A DNA stretch of 64,000 bases. Origin: Lanius collurio. Taxonomy: Eukaryota; Chordata; Aves; Passeriformes; Laniidae. The position numbers and the translations under genes are program-made. Numbering within the stretch: position 1 is the first letter of the stretch; the number at the start of each line of letters is the position of its first letter. This document shows, one piece after another, positions 1 to 12,815 of the stretch. The stretch covers positions 1,288,274-1,352,273 of the forward strand of contig JACBWW010000088.1 of assembly GCA_020086605.1 (NCBI GenBank), given 5' to 3'. A model generated the notes under the pieces. That model did no database searches, was not told the origin of the DNA, and worked only from the letters and a program-made list of their open reading frames with translations.

Positions 1-65
1 GGGTGCCCAGAGCAGCTGTGGCTGCCCCTGGATCCCTGGCAGTGCCCAAGGCCAGGCTGGATGTT
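1..65 (+). mobile_element. CR1 LINE fragment at the window edge
   Basis: Matches the CR1 3' region reading CCAGAGCAGCTGTGGCTGCC and on to AAGGCCAGGCTGGAT. Cut by the window start and lacking its 3' end. Confidence 0.75.
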
Positions 66-1317
66 TCTCCGCTCCCCACATCCTGTCCTGTTTTATTTTG
101 TCAGTGAAACCCAGCCCAGGCTCTAGGTTGCTCTCATAGTTTTTGAATGCAGGTGCTGCCAAGGAAAGCAGCATTTTTTATAAAGCTTTATGAAATATCT
201 TTTTTTATGGGGATTCTATGGGTTTTCCCCCACAGTTAAACTCAGCAGAATCACCACCAATTGCTCTGAAAAATCCCCGTCAGGAATTTTATGATTTCAG
301 GATCACCTTCCTGACATGCAATATAAAAAGCTTTTATGATGTATTTTTTCTGCAACGTTTTCTGAAAAGTATGTCCCAGCCTCAGCCAAGGAAGTATGTG
401 GAATTTGTACCCATGGAGACTCCAATAACACAGCCTGCTCCAAACACCACAGGATTATTACTTTTCTTACCTAACACTTGGGGAAAGGAGTTACTGGAAA
501 AGGAAGTGACTGAGTGAGGCAGTAAAAACTGGAGACACTGGTTAGCGTGTGGTCCATCTGCAGATTTGGGGCTGCTGTTCCTGCTTTTGCGAGATTATCC
601 CGAGAATTACACTGGAAAAATACATGGAGTTGTGTGTCTGACCACCACAAATACATGAGAAGCTCCAAAGAAAAATAACTTGCGTTTTTAATGGGTTGTA
701 GATGCCTAAGCCATGGTTATTTAAAAAGAACAACTTTTAGGTGAGGGGAAACATACAGTAAAATAGAAAAACAGAGATGGAATCATTTTTTAGAAGTCAT
801 CTAGTACATATAAACATCCACCTTTACTCCTGGAAACTGCAGCCAGATTAATAGATTTGCCTTAAAACTTCCTGACGTGTTTGAAGATTGTTCTCATTCC
901 TTCCCTCGATCTCTTGTTTTACAAATGAAGCAATCCTTTGTTTTTCCCACTGGAAAAATCCAGGCCTTTCCCAAAAACCACTCAATAAACAGCTATTTTC
1001 TTTATCCTGGGGTCACTTATTCCTGCTTGAGCACTGTGCATTGGGTTTGGCCACACTGAATTGCAGCATGCTGATTTTGAATTATCACTCACATTTCCGA
1101 GAGCTGAATGAAATTCCTCAGTCCTCTCCCCTTTAATATCACCTCCAATGTGTTGTTGCAGCTCTGTTACCACTTTAATTTTTAGGGCACAATTCCCCAC
1201 TGAGCAGCGCCCATTCCTCTGGAAAAGAAATGTAAAACACATTTGGACATGCTCCTGTTCTTCCCAAAGCGCCAATTATTCTGTGAAACCAAACGGGTGA
1301 CAACAACATCCTGAAAT
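66..1317. other. Intergenic, no feature seen
   Basis: AT-rich unique sequence with short chance open frames only; no splice-flanked conserved coding or repeat recognised. Confidence 0.5.
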
Positions 1318-1490
1318 TCCCACAATCACAGAGCCATTAATGCTGGAAAAGCCCTCTGAGATCATCAAATCCAACCAGCAACCCAGCACTGCCAAGGCCA
1401 CCATTACCCCTGTCCCCAAGTGTATTTTTGAACACTTGAAAATTCTTGGTGATGCCCAGCACACCTCTGAGAGAACCCTGCAGCCGCTGG
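1318..1490 (-). mobile_element. CR1 LINE 3' fragment, old and diverged
   Basis: Reads CACAATCACAGAGCC, then GGAAAAGCCCTCTGAGATCATC and CAAGGCCACCATTACCCC, the antisense CR1 tail. Confidence 0.65.
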
Positions 1491-2182
1491 ATCCCTGCTG
1501 GGATCCTAGGGAATCATCACAGCGCTGTTATTTTTAATTAAGGACCAGTCTGCCACCTCCTGTGCCAAGCTGATCACGGGCATTAAGTTTCTCCTTGCTT
1601 CTTCCAGCCTGTTCATGGGCCAGATCTCGCTTCTCTCAAGCAGTACTGGGGGCTGGGGGAAGGAGATTCGTTTAAAAAAGTTGTTGGTAAAAAAAGAGAA
1701 GTTTGGTTTTTCTCTTTTCTCTCAGAGGAGCAGTTTGCTGCAGCTGTCTCTGCTACCCACAGGAGGGCAAACTTTCCTCAAAGCAAACTGGAATTCAGCT
1801 CAAACCAAATCCCGCCCAGAGATCTCATTGATTGACTTGATTTCACTAAAGGGAGGTTTTGACAGAAAAATAGTATTTTGATAAAGCAAATTCCTTGTAA
1901 AGGTAGTGGAATCCTTCGAAATCTTGTGTTTATCCATGAAAAATAGTATTGTTTTGGATGCTGGAAATGAAACCTTAACTGAAACTATTCCTTTGAATCG
2001 TTTCCCAAGTAAAAAAAAGATTCCCAGAGGACTGAAACCAAAAGAAACTAAAGAATTGCCTTTGGGATTTTGCTTAAAGAAAAACTTTGCTTGTTTTAAA
2101 CGGGCAAATCCCTATTCCTACATAGGTACCAACCCACTGAGCACTTTCTTACCTGGGAGATTTCTGTGCCAGCTCCCCCCCA

Positions 2183-2226
2183 TCCCTGGAGGTGTTTTCC
2201 AACCCTGATGATTCTGGGATTCTGGG
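2183..2226 (+). mobile_element. Short CR1 3' tail
   Basis: CCTGGAGGTGTTTTCCAACC followed by GATGATTCTGGGATTCTGG resembles the terminal CR1 octamer repeats (ATTCTGTG-like). Confidence 0.5.
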
Positions 2227-3704
2227 GTTCTCTCCACGCTGTGTTTTACTGCTGAGTGAGCTCAGCACAAAACATTTGAAGCCTGAACTGGAGCCTCTCT
2301 GTGTCCCTTGTCCCACAGGATCAGCAGCACCATCCCATGCAAGTTATGAGGATCATCTCACCTGGGATCGTGGATTTTCCCTTTAACACACCCCCAATAA
2401 AATTAAACCTCACAATCATTTCATTCACGAGCACTTCGAGTTGTGGTGCACGTGGGAGACGTCCTGGTTTTGTGGGCAGGGATGCACTTTGGAACACATT
2501 AAATCTCCATTCCAGCTATTTCCAAGGAAACTCCAGTGGGACTGGTGCAAACTGCAGCTTTTCCTTCAGGGAGCTGCCACATCCCGTGGGTTGATAACCC
2601 TGGGTGAGATCCTGCTCCAACTACAGCCCCAGGGCTACGTTTTCTGCATCACAAACTCCTGACCTCACTGCTGGTCAGACAGCAACATTCTTCAGTGCTT
2701 TTGGCTGGGCTTGAGAGGAGAAAATCTGTTGAGTGTGGCTGTGCCAAGGCCGTGCTGGAATTTCCCAGTGGCACTGTACCCTGTCCTGCCCTGCCCACAC
2801 GTCTCTCCAGCAGGAAAATGAATTCCAGGCTGTTACAAGATGCTCTGTCCTGTCCTGGCAGTGGCCCAGAGCATTGTTTTCCTCCAGCCTGGAAGAGAGC
2901 AGGTGAATGCTGAAGGTGGGAGAAATAAGAGAGGGTGTTCAGCCCCTCCCGTGCTCTTTGTCCTGCCTCCCCTGGGTTGTATCCCGACAATCCCTGGCAG
3001 AGGCTTCCCTGCACAACATGGGATTTGGAAAGGTTGCTCTTCTCAACCTCACATCTTCCCCCTAACAAGTTTTTAGCACAGCTAAAACCCCAAATATTCT
3101 CTTCCCCTCTACCCCACCCTGGAAATTTCCTTTCATGAGATTTAAAGGACCAAACATTTATCTGCAGTTTTATCTGGTTTGGCCGTAGCTGCCTGGAAAT
3201 TCTGCAAAAAACACTGGATAAAGTCATGGGGAAAAAAAAAAACAGTGCCTGTGGGTTATTGTGTGCCACTCCCTGCAGGGAGCTGCAGCCTCCTGAGCCC
3301 ACAGAAGGAGGATGTGTCCACAACTTGGATGTAATCAAGTGCAGTCATATTGATATGACTAAATCCACGCAGCTTCTGTCAACACAGCTCCTGCACGGAG
3401 GCAACAGCTGTGGAATTACACCCTCGGTGACTGAATAGCCCCCGTGCAGGGTTTAAATGGAATTTCTGCACCAAGCACAGGTTTTCTGGTGAGTGAGTTT
3501 GAACAAGGCTCCTCTCATTTCTCAGGAAACCACAGGTGCTGAGAACAGAGTGACCAGGAGGCCTTGAGGGAGTGGTGGATGGGATCGGAGTGAGGGGCCT
3601 GGGTGATGTTGTGGGGAGGGGGCACAAAATCAACAAAACACTCAGCAGTGGCACCTTCAGCACCTGCATGGCAGTGAAGAAGAGCCTCTGAGACACCTGG
3701 AGAC

Positions 3705-3925
3705 AACCACCTCTGTTGCTCCTCATCAGACCCTTCCCCAGCTCCATTCCCTTCCCTGGACACACTCCCGCCCCTCAATGTCCTTCCTAATCATGAGGGG
3801 CCCAAAACAACCCAGGATTTGATGTGTGACCCCAGCAGTGCCCAGCACAGTGGAATGGGCACTGCCCTGGTCCTGCTGCCCACTGGCACAATCCAGGATG
3901 CCACACGTCTTCCTGGCTCCCTGGG
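3705..3925 (-). mobile_element. CR1 LINE fragment (internal 3' part)
   Basis: Contains CCCTCAATGTCCTTCC, ATGAGGGGCCCAAAAC and CTGCCCTGGTCCTGCTG, the antisense CR1 region upstream of the tail. Confidence 0.6.
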
Positions 3926-4239
3926 CACACTGCTGGAAGCTTGGAATCTGAATATTGAGCAGAAAGGTTTGGTTCATTGACAAGGGGAAGCTCCACATCC
4001 TTGGGGCTGTGAGGGTCCTAAAGCTCTGTAACTGTTTTACTCTGGTGAGTTCATGTTTAAAAACCACAGAAAATGATTAAGTTGCCCTGTGGATTATTAA
4101 CATTTCAGGCTGAATTGCAGGTGCAGCAATCTCGCACCTCACTCCAGCTCAGTCAACTATTACTGGCCCTTATTTTTGTTTTTTTTATCTTTTTGCTGTT
4201 ACCTCGAGTTCTTTTACTCAGAATTTGAATTAAGATGCA

Positions 4240-4680
4240 GCAGATTGGGAATTCTTGTTCAGACTTAGTTGTTTATTATGAGTAGTACAGCTGCACAGAG
4301 TGCCTCCAAGGTTAGAAAGGTGGAAAAGTGGCCATGAGTTCTAATGTCCAAAGTGTCTTAAAATCTAAATTAACCAATTATGGAATGCTAAGTAATATAT
4401 TTTTACTCACAATCCAATTACTAGCTGTTCATGTCCCTGCAGTGTGGGACTTTTGACCCAATAGCAGAACACTCAGATTTATGAAGAAGAAAGAAGACAA
4501 AGAAGACATAAATCCACACCCAGAATCCTCCATATTGTAACCTATTACTACCTATCCCCCTAAACCTAATTTTCTACATTTCTACATATCCCACCCAGTG
4601 ATATAAGTTTTAATTACACAGCAACCTCAGTGTTATCACACAATTTAGGGAGCTGTTCCCAGGGTTTCAAATCGAGTACG
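4240..4680. mobile_element. Possible degraded retroviral LTR or other AT-rich repeat
   Basis: An AT-rich block with the run TGTTTATTATGAGTAGTACA, a polypurine-like AAGAAGAAAGAAGACAAAG and short Y-rich repeats ending near ACACAGCAACC. The make-up resembles old songbird LTRs, but I see no paired inverted ends or target duplication. No coding part is present. Confidence 0.25.
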
Positions 4681-6547
4681 ATGTGTTTCTGAGGATCACA
4701 GCTTGGCACCACTGAAAGGCTGACATTTTCAGGACCCAGGGTTACAACAGTCAACCATCAGCAGAAAGCTGTCAGCTTGTGTTGTCCCCTGGTTCCTGGA
4801 GTGGCACCTGGCCCGTGGCACCAGGGGACGTTTCCGTGTCGCTGTGGCTGGTTGCATGTTCATCCCTTTCCTGGTGACAACACAGCCTGAGTGGGGAGGG
4901 CAGCCGGGCACAGCCCTGCTCTGCCTGGCAAACATTGTGCCACCACTGCCACAAAGTCCTGTGGCTTGGGGATGGAGGAGCATCCCGCTGCTCTTGGCCT
5001 CCTGCAGCGAGAGGAAAGACAGAATGCCATTTTTACTGAAGTTCTGGAGGTGCAATTGGATTTTTTTCTGAGGTAATAAACAACTCTTCTGTATCCATCT
5101 CATTTTAGAGCATATGGCTTTCCAGAGAATTCTTTTCCAAAACTGGGATTACCTGTCGGCACTGATAGCGTTGCAATTTGGGTTTAGGTTTAATGTTCAG
5201 AGGATATCGGCATGGCCTCTGAAGGGAAGTGATAGCTAACATCAAAATTAAATAATTAGACAGCCAAGAAATCCTAATTCTCCACTGCTTTTTAGGCTTT
5301 ACAAGTAGGTATTCCACACACCACACTTTGCATATTGCATAAACAGCCTTTGCCCGCTCTGTGTTGTTCAAAATCCATGAGTGTGCAGTTTTAATGAGTA
5401 TTTAAAAAAAAATAAAAAGGAGTTTATGCCCATGACAGGCCAGGGTAAATAGCTTTTGCCCCTGTTTTATTTTTGAGTATTGCAGAAGACTCATTTAATC
5501 ACAGACAGAGGCAGATAAAGGTCAGTTATCAGCTGATGTGTCCTGCTGATGAGTCCTTGGCTTTGCTGATTTATGACAGCTGAGAGTTGGATATTAACCT
5601 AGAGCATAATTTGGTGGGGATTTTAGTGAGTATGTGCCTTTTTGTTGTGTTTGAGTGCTTTTGGGCTGTGTTTTTTTGGTGGTTTTTCCAGTATTTCCCA
5701 CACCTGTTTCCTGTAGACCCTTTCACATGACCATAAAAGATGTTGCAAGTCCTTGATGGGAAAGACACCATGAGCAGTTGAAGTCTAGAAATGACTCAGG
5801 TATAAAGAGACTTTTCTGTCTCCCTTCCTGCCTTGTGACCACGTGGTTTCCAGCCTGTTTCCTCATCACATCCATCTTCTCCTCATGTCCAGCTTTAAGT
5901 GGAAATTGCTGAAATATTTTATTCCCCCCACACCCCGTTGTCTGCCAAGTCAACGTCCTGATGTGCAACAACTTGGGTTGAGTCACTTGCTACCAGCGAC
6001 TCTGAAGCTGGGAATTCGGGAGCGTTATCAGAGGAATGCTCGCCCAGAATAACTCCGAGATCCAGTGCCAGGGCTGGTGATAAAAGTGAGAATTAGGTAA
6101 ACTCTATTGGGCAATTCAAATGGCCAGAAAGGGCTTGTTCCTTACGGGGAACAATTAAGCTGAAGAAGAAATTTATTTCCACTCTCTGTGTCCACATGAA
6201 GAGATGATGCTTTGCTTGAGGTAGGAAAGGAAAGAACTTGCAAATGGAAATTTCACTGGGGTGATGTTCTGTAGGGCACAGGAAAGCTGTGGCTGAGGTG
6301 AAGGAGAAGCAGCAGCCAGCCCATGTCTCACCACCAAACCTGTGCCCCAGACTCCCTACCCACAGTGGGGTGGTTTGAAATGCACAAACCTGGAATCCCC
6401 ACGGTCCCAGTCTGCTTTTATCCTGGGTCTTTGCTCTTATCCTGATGCTCTTGTCTTGTGAGGGACAGCTCTGTCCCTGCTGGCATCTCCCCCTGCCTTA
6501 GTCATGCGAAATACCTGGAAATGTCAAGGTGAGGCAGAAATGTGAAG
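4681..6547. other. Intergenic, no feature seen
   Basis: Unique-looking sequence without splice-flanked coding, repeats or RNA genes that I can support. Confidence 0.45.
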
Positions 6548-6695
6548 ATATCATGGAATTATTTAGGTTGGAAAAGATCCTTAAAATCACCAAGGTCAAT
6601 AATCTAACAGTGCCAGCCCACCACTAAACCATGTCCCCAAGTGCCACATCTCCACATCTTTTAAACCCCTCCAGGAGTGTGTCTACACTTGGAAA
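6548..6695 (-). mobile_element. CR1 LINE 3' fragment
   Basis: ATATCATGGAATTATTTAGG, GGAAAAGATCCTTAAAATC and CCATGTCCCCAAGTGCCACA mark the antisense CR1 tail. Confidence 0.65.
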
Positions 6696-7004
6696 AAAAA
6701 GTTACTTTTATCACAGAGGCAAAAATCTGTAACATCCCGGCACAGACAGCCCAGACACTGCTGTAACTCACCCCAGCAGACCATGAACTGAAGGCCATGA
6801 ACTGAAGGCTTTGTGTGCGTTCTCACCACAGATTCGTCAACAGGAACAAAATGGATTTTGTGGAGGTTTTGAGCCTGTGTTATCAGCAGAGCTTGAGGCT
6901 GCTGAACCTGTAGTCACCTCCTCCCTCCTGATCTTGTGCCACAAGAAATGACCCAGTCTGGCCAAAGTGAGGTCACCCGGAGCAGGTGACACAGGAACGC
7001 GTCG

Positions 7005-7625
7005 AGATGGATTTGGGATGTCTCCAGGGAGGGACACTCCCCAACTCCTCTGGGCAGCTGTTCCAGTGCTCGGCCACCCTCAATGTAAAGTTCTTCCTCA
7101 TGTTGAGGTGCTTGTCTTATGTTTCAGTTTGTGCCCATTACTCCTCATCCTGTCACTGGGCACGACTGAGCAGTGGCACCATCCTCTTTGTACTCGCCTT
7201 GGAGATATTTATATGGATTGGTGGGATCCTCTCTCAGCCTTCTCTTCTCTGGACTAACCAGGCTCAGCTCCCACAGTCTCTCCTCATCTGAGATGCTCTC
7301 GACTCCTCATCATCTTTATGGCCTCTGCTGGATCCTCTCCAGTAGCTCCTTGTCTTTCACGAACCATGGAGCCAGAACTGGACACTGGACACTGCTCCAG
7401 ATGTGCCTCACTAGGACCAAGGAGCAGGATCACTCCTGCCCTGCTGGCCACACTCTTCCCAATGCCTCCAGGGTCCCACTGTCCCTCTTGGGTTTGTAAT
7501 CCCTTCCCAGGTGTTTCTCTGCAGAGTGCTCTCCACTGGGTCACACCCAGCCTGTTCTTGTCCTGGTTCCTTCACTTTCCTGGAGCTGCTGGGGCCACCT
7601 GCTCCTGGTGCTTCAGAAAGTGAGA
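7005..7625 (-). mobile_element. CR1 LINE fragment, about 600 bp
   Basis: A longer antisense CR1 piece: GGGCAGCTGTTCCAGTGCTC, then AAGTTCTTCCTCATG, TTCTCTGGACTAACCAGGCT and CACTCTTCCCAATGCC. Reading frames across it come from the repeat, not from a host gene. Confidence 0.7.
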
Positions 7626-9057
7626 ACCCCATGGCTCCCAAGGAGTTAATTCCTGGCAAATACAGAGCCAGCAAAGGAGCTCTTTGACCAGAGGCCCAGT
7701 CACTGTGGTACATTAGGCTATTCCAAGCCTAACAACTCCCTGTTTGTTTATAAAGGGCTGTGTTATCACCAATCAATGATAACTCTGCGGTATCAGCCCC
7801 TCTCCTGCCTGCAGCAGGGCTGCCCAAGGACCACCTGTGCTCATCTCTGCTCTAACCTGGTCCTTCTCCACCAGCATGGTTCCCTTTGGCCCCAGAACCA
7901 GCAGGAGTTCAGTAAACACCACAGGATCTATCTTGGGAGTGATGCAACCTCGGGTTGACGGGCAAGGACACAGGGAGCACTAAAAAAGCCGCTCACACAA
8001 GGTAATTTGTTGGCTCAGGGAACGGCCAAAAATAGACCTGGTGACTCCTGCCACTTGAGTTAACCTTTGGGCTGTGCCCCTGGAGCTCTCCTTGGTTCAC
8101 TGGGAATTGTGTGCCCCTCAACAGCATAGCAGGTCCTGTCTGAGGATCAGGGCAGGCTGGAGTATGAGGGTCAGGAGTCTGTGAATTTTACAGATCTCAC
8201 CAACGGCTGTTTTGCCTTCCTCTTCAAAATAAATTCGCCGTGTGAATGAGAGCAGAGCCACATTGGAGGGGCTGCAGAGAGGAGGATGTGAGACAGCTGG
8301 GGAGAGATGGGAGTGTGGAGGAGCTGCAAGGGAAGGCTCAGAATGCAGATGAGAAACAGCCAACACAGCAAGAACTGAGAGTGCCTGGGCCAGAGGACTG
8401 TGCAGGGCTCCTGAGGCTGCCTTGGCACCCTTGTCTTGCTGTGCTGGTGCTGTTTTACAGCCGCAATATCCCCAGCACTGCTCTGTCCTCTGGCTCTGCT
8501 GCTGCTCCAGCTGCAGCCTAAACTTCTGGCAAGAGCTTTGCTAATTACATATTCCTCAGGTTTGCTCATCAGCTGAACTGTGAGAACCATATCCTCCCCT
8601 CCCTGTGTGAGTGGGGAATGTCTCTGGGCAGTGGGAGGAGAAGAATTCACAGGATAAAAACAATGGCTTGGAATTCTTGGCCTGGCACCAGAAAAATAGC
8701 AGCAATAATTCATTTCACAGATACAGCTGTTTTCCTAACAGGATAAACAAAATCCTGGATTTTCTGCAGCTTTATCAGCCAGGAACAACGGAGAACAGTT
8801 AGATGCATCCACATGATCATAACCCTTAAAAAAAACCAAACAAATAAATAAATATGTATTCTTGGACTCCAGCTTAAACAAGCAAGGAGGGAAGGCAGGG
8901 GAAGGTGTAGCTGCCACCAGACCACAGGTTCTGCTCCAGTCTGGTAATGGGGGGCCTGGACATCAGAGCCAGGAACTGCCCAGTGCTTGTGGTGCTGCTC
9001 AGCAGCTCCAGCGTGTGGTTTGTGCTGTGTGGAAAACAACAGCACAGGGCTGGGGCT
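7626..9057. other. Intergenic, no gene seen
   Basis: Mixed unique sequence; only short open frames without exon-type borders. Confidence 0.45.
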
Positions 9058-9098
9058 GGTTTGTTTGTTTGTTTATTTGTTTGTTTGTTTGTTTGTTC
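9058..9098 (+). repeat. (TTTG)n microsatellite
   Basis: About ten TTTG units with one TTTA interruption. Confidence 0.95.
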
Positions 9099-9363
9099 AG
9101 GGCTGTGCTCTGGCAGCCCCCACACTGCTCCTCCCTGGAGTATGGGGGGCCTCTCATGCCCTGTATTCCTAAATCTAAAAACCCATTTTGATTCGACCCT
9201 GGAGATTTCTGCTCCACGTTGGACTGTTCCCCCCCAGCTGTGGCTGGAGCCCGTTTTACATCTTGCCCTGTCCAGAATGGCCCAAGAGCATCTTTATGAA
9301 CCATCTCCTGTTTCATTTGGTCCAAGTGTTGTTATTGCTCAGGACCCCATTTGAAAATATTTT

Positions 9364-9640
9364 TCACAGAATCACAGAATCATTAGGGCTGGAAAGGACC
9401 TCTGAAACCATCAAACCCAACTGGCAGCCCCTGGTCACCACTAATCCATGTCTCCAAATGGCACATCCACGTGTTTTTGGAACATGTCCAGGGACTGTGA
9501 CTCCACAACTGCCCTGCACAGCCTGTTCCAATGATTTACAATCTTTTCCATTAAGAAATTTTCCCTGATGTCCAACCTAGATCTGGCGCAACTTGAGGCC
9601 GTTTCCTCTTGTCCTATCGAACCTCGCCCTTAACCTCACT
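9364..9640 (-). mobile_element. CR1 LINE 3' fragment next to the ACSBG2 CpG island
   Basis: Starts CACAGAATCACAGAATCATT, then GGAAAGGACCTCTGAAACC, and runs to TCTTGTCCTATCG. Confidence 0.8.
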
Positions 9641-9879
9641 TTATTTTAGGGAAAAAACCCCAACTTTCAGAAGCATTCGAACTATTATCCTCCTTTCCCC
9701 GAAAACTTCTGCTGCGCTGCCCCACACCACCAAAGCACCCTAGGTGCTCCAGAGCTTCACGCTGTTGCAGCACAGCCTGGAGCAGTGTTTGGGCTGTGTT
9801 CCCGGCACAGAAACAGCCGATTCCCGGTGTCCAGCACCGCCGGTTCCCGATTGCGGCTGCACCGGACACCGCACCGGGC

Positions 9880-10120
9880 ACTGACCGCGGGTAACCCGCG
9901 CGGGGGAGGGGGCGTGTCCTGGCCATTATTGACAGCCGCCTCCTCCAATCGCGTGGCCGTGCGCGTCTCTCCCCCCCTCCCCGCTGAGGGGGGCGTGGCT
10001 TCATCTCTGCCCACCGCTGTCTTGTCCAATAGGATGTTTCGAAAGGGTAGAGTGAGCGGAGCGAAACGGGAATGGCCACGCCCCCAAGCGCGAGCGGTCT
10101 AAAGAGCCCCGCCCGGCGGC
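9880..10120 (+). promoter_or_regulatory. CpG-island promoter of ACSBG2 (possibly bidirectional)
   Basis: This is a CpG-dense stretch with CCAAT boxes at 9,945-9,949 and 10,026-10,030 and GC/CACCC-type boxes at about 9,909-9,919 and 9,990-10,000. It lies just before a GC-rich sequence ending in a splice donor. No clear TATA box is seen. The promoter call is inferred from composition, boxes and position; whether it also fires leftward toward the next gene (RFX2 in human) cannot be told from the sequence. Confidence 0.6.
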
Positions 10121-10165
10121 GCGCGGGAGCTGCAGAGGGGCCGCACGCGCCCGCCGGGACCGCAG
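10100..10165 (+). other. ACSBG2: Probable untranslated first exon of ACSBG2
   Basis: A GC-rich segment without an ATG ends in CCGCAG followed by the donor GTAACG at 10,166. It could splice to the acceptor at 14,438/14,439, since no coding phase is needed. The transcription start near 10,100 is a guess from the CpG island and is not resolved here. Confidence 0.45.
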
Positions 10166-10520
10166 GTAACGCGCGGTCCTAAAGCCCGACCCCGGCCCGG
10201 GGCTGAGGTGGGGGGGGATGGTCCCAGCTCCACACAGCCCCTCTGGGTGTCCCCAGCGAGTCCCGTTGTGTGTGGGATGCCGGCCCGCCGCGGAGGTTGC
10301 AGTGTGGGGTTCACCATCCCGGCAGATTCTTGCCGTCATGTGTCTTTTGGGGATGGGTGTCTGGGCAGCGGGGGCAGGGGGAAATTCTTGGTGGTTTTTG
10401 GTTAAATGAACACAGGGTGAGTTGGGGGGGACTCCCCCCTAGCCCCCTGTCAGGACAGGAGATGGTCTGAGGTGAAGGGAGAGAAGGCATCTCCCTTCCC
10501 CTGTGCCGTCTAGGAACCCA

Positions 10521-10820
10521 TCGTGAGGGACCTGAGAGTTTGGGGATGCTCCGTGAGGTGACCTGAGAGTTTGGGGATGCTCCGTGAGGTGACCTGAGAG
10601 GTCGGGGATGCTCCGTGAGGTGATCTGAGGGGTCGGGGATGCTCCGTGAGGTGATCTGAGGGGTCGGGGATGCTCCGTGAGGTGACCTGAGAGATTGGGG
10701 ATGCTCTGTGAGGTGAGCTGAGAGTTTGGGATGCTCAGAAGTGACCTGGGAGATTGGGGATGCTCTGTGAGGTGCTCTGAGAGTTTTGGATGCTGTGAGG
10801 TGAGCCGAGTGTTCGGGGGT
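10521..10820. repeat. 31-bp minisatellite, about nine to ten copies
   Basis: Tandem units of about 31 bp with core GGGGATGCTCCGTGAGGTGA and CTGAGAG; one copy is shortened near 10,725-10,745. Because 31 is not a multiple of three, the array yields long stop-free frames that look like Ser/Pro/His-rich proteins on the - strand; these are artefacts. Confidence 0.93.
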
Positions 10821-10824
10821 TTGC

Positions 10825-12400
10825 TGTGCCAGCTCCCAGAGGACACAAAGCCACGTGTGGGAACCGGCAGAACACAAGTGGTGCCTCTGTGAACACACAA
10901 CCCCGTGCTTTCCTGCTCGGCCTGAGGGGGTTTCCCCTCGCCGGCGACCGTTTAGATGGTGTGGTGAAGCAGTTTAGGAAAGAGAAGCCTGGCTTAGCCT
11001 CCTGGTGAGTCACAGTGCTGGGGAATTCACCTGAAATATCCCGCTGTCCTGGAGAAGCAATGTGCCTGAGATGGAGTTCTGTGCTTGTCTGCGTGGCCGG
11101 GGAGCTGGGCCTGGCTGACCAAATGATGGTCAATGGGCACCTTTCTCCGGCCAAAGCTCAGATCTGAAGGTGCTGTGGTGAAGTCAGGTGCCTGTCTGCA
11201 GTCGTGACAGTCACTCATTGTCCTTATAGAGGCTGAAGTTACTTTTCCTCCTGTTTTCTCCACCCCAGCACCAGGAGGGCATGGGGTAAGTGCCCAGCAC
11301 CTGTGGTCAGTGGTACTGTCAAGGACAAAACCTTCAGTGCTCAGGAAGATTTTATCACTGCCTCCCTTAGAAATGGAGCTTATTTAAGAGGAAGAAGAGT
11401 GGGTTGCTCAGCTTTTGTTTCCTCACTTAGTAAATCTTTAAAGGGAACAAAGGACCAAAAAGGCCCAAGTTTCACTTCTGATGGTGATGTGGCAATTGCC
11501 TGGAGTTGCTCTGGACAGTGAAAACTGGAGCAGAGCGGATGTGGTGCCTTTACTGGTTAAAGAAATCAGCCACAGGAAGCCGAGTGGGGCCGTGCTGGAA
11601 AATGTCATGTGGCTGATAACGTACTCAGTAGTTTGAATTTGAACTGGTGGTGTTGAAGCTCTGTGTGTTCTAGGTAAAAGTGTGTCCAAAGCCTGTTAGA
11701 ATTAAAGTTCCACTGCCTGCCCCGTTCACTGTCACGAGTCTGCACATCCTCAGACCTTTATTCTGCTTTGTCAGTGAAGCCCCATAGTGGTTCCAATTCT
11801 TCCAGTTCTTCTGGGTCACGGTACTCCCTCAAAGCAGAACACGTTTTTATTTAAATGATTTAAGGAGTCAGACAGGCTTAATTAAAAGGGAGGTTTCTTG
11901 CCACAGGTTTTTGTTTGGGTGTGTGTTCCCCATATTCACGAACGCCTGTGTTAATTCTTCAGGGAACAATGTGTGGGATGGGAGAGGAGCATTTGGGGTC
12001 CAAGAGTTACACCTGGCTCTGGTGAACCATGGACTGTTTTGGGGTGGAAAGGACCTTAAAGATCATGCCCTCCCAACCCTGGAACACGTGTGTTTTCCAG
12101 TGGCTTGTGTTTGTAACTAAGCATCAGGGAGAGAAGGGCTGAGCTGCAATGCTGAGCAGAGCTAGGCACAGTCTGTATGTATGAGGAAATATTTGCTTCT
12201 AACCTGAATGCATTGGATAAAATGCATGTCTAGTCTGGGATCTGGTTTGGGAAGCTGCACAGTCAGGTTGTGGTTGAGTTTGTGGTGCAAGTGTACCCAG
12301 ACTTGTGCACAGTGAGGCCAGAACACAGGGATGGTCTCCACTGGGAAGAGCTTTTTGCTCTTGAGTGACTGAAGGTGATGCAGAAAGCCTGCCATGGACA
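10825..12400. other. Intron 1 of ACSBG2, no further feature seen
   Basis: Unique sequence between the untranslated first exon and the next CR1 piece. Confidence 0.45.
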
Positions 12401-12404
12401 TGAA

Positions 12405-12815
12405 GCTTAGAGAGATGGAACACCTCTGCTGGGAGGAAAGGGTGAGAGAATTGGGATCATTCAGCCTGGAGAAGAGAAGCTTTGGGGTGACCTAATTGTG
12501 GCCTTCCAGGACCTGAAGGGAGTCTGCAAGAAAACTAGAGAAAGAGACTTTAAAAGGGCCTGGAGTGCCAGAACAAAGGGCATTGGCTTCTCACTGACAG
12601 AGGACAGGTGGGTGAGAGTGGGCAGGCCCTGGCACAGGGTGCCCAGAGCAGCTGTGGCTGCCCCTGGATCCCTGGCAGTGCCCAAGGCCAGGCTGGACAT
12701 TGGCACTTGGAGCAGCCTGGGACAGTGGGAGGTGTCCCTGCCCATGGCAGGGGTGGAATCGGGTGTTCTTTAAGGCCCCTTCCCACCCAAGCCATCCTGG
12801 GATGCCATGATTCCC
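12405..12815 (+). mobile_element. CR1 LINE fragment, about 410 bp, with near-complete 3' end
   Basis: TCAGCCTGGAGAAGAGAAGC, GGCCTTCCAGGACCTGAAGG, GGAGGTGTCCCTGCCCATGG and the tail ATGCCATGATTCC are in sense order; about 30 bases around 12,560-12,600 are diverged. Confidence 0.85.

Noticed and set aside
10311..10900. Two overlapping - strand frames with repeated Ser-Pro-His-Gly units
   Set aside because: Produced by the 31-bp minisatellite; the same protein repeat occurs in both frames because the unit shifts phase each time.
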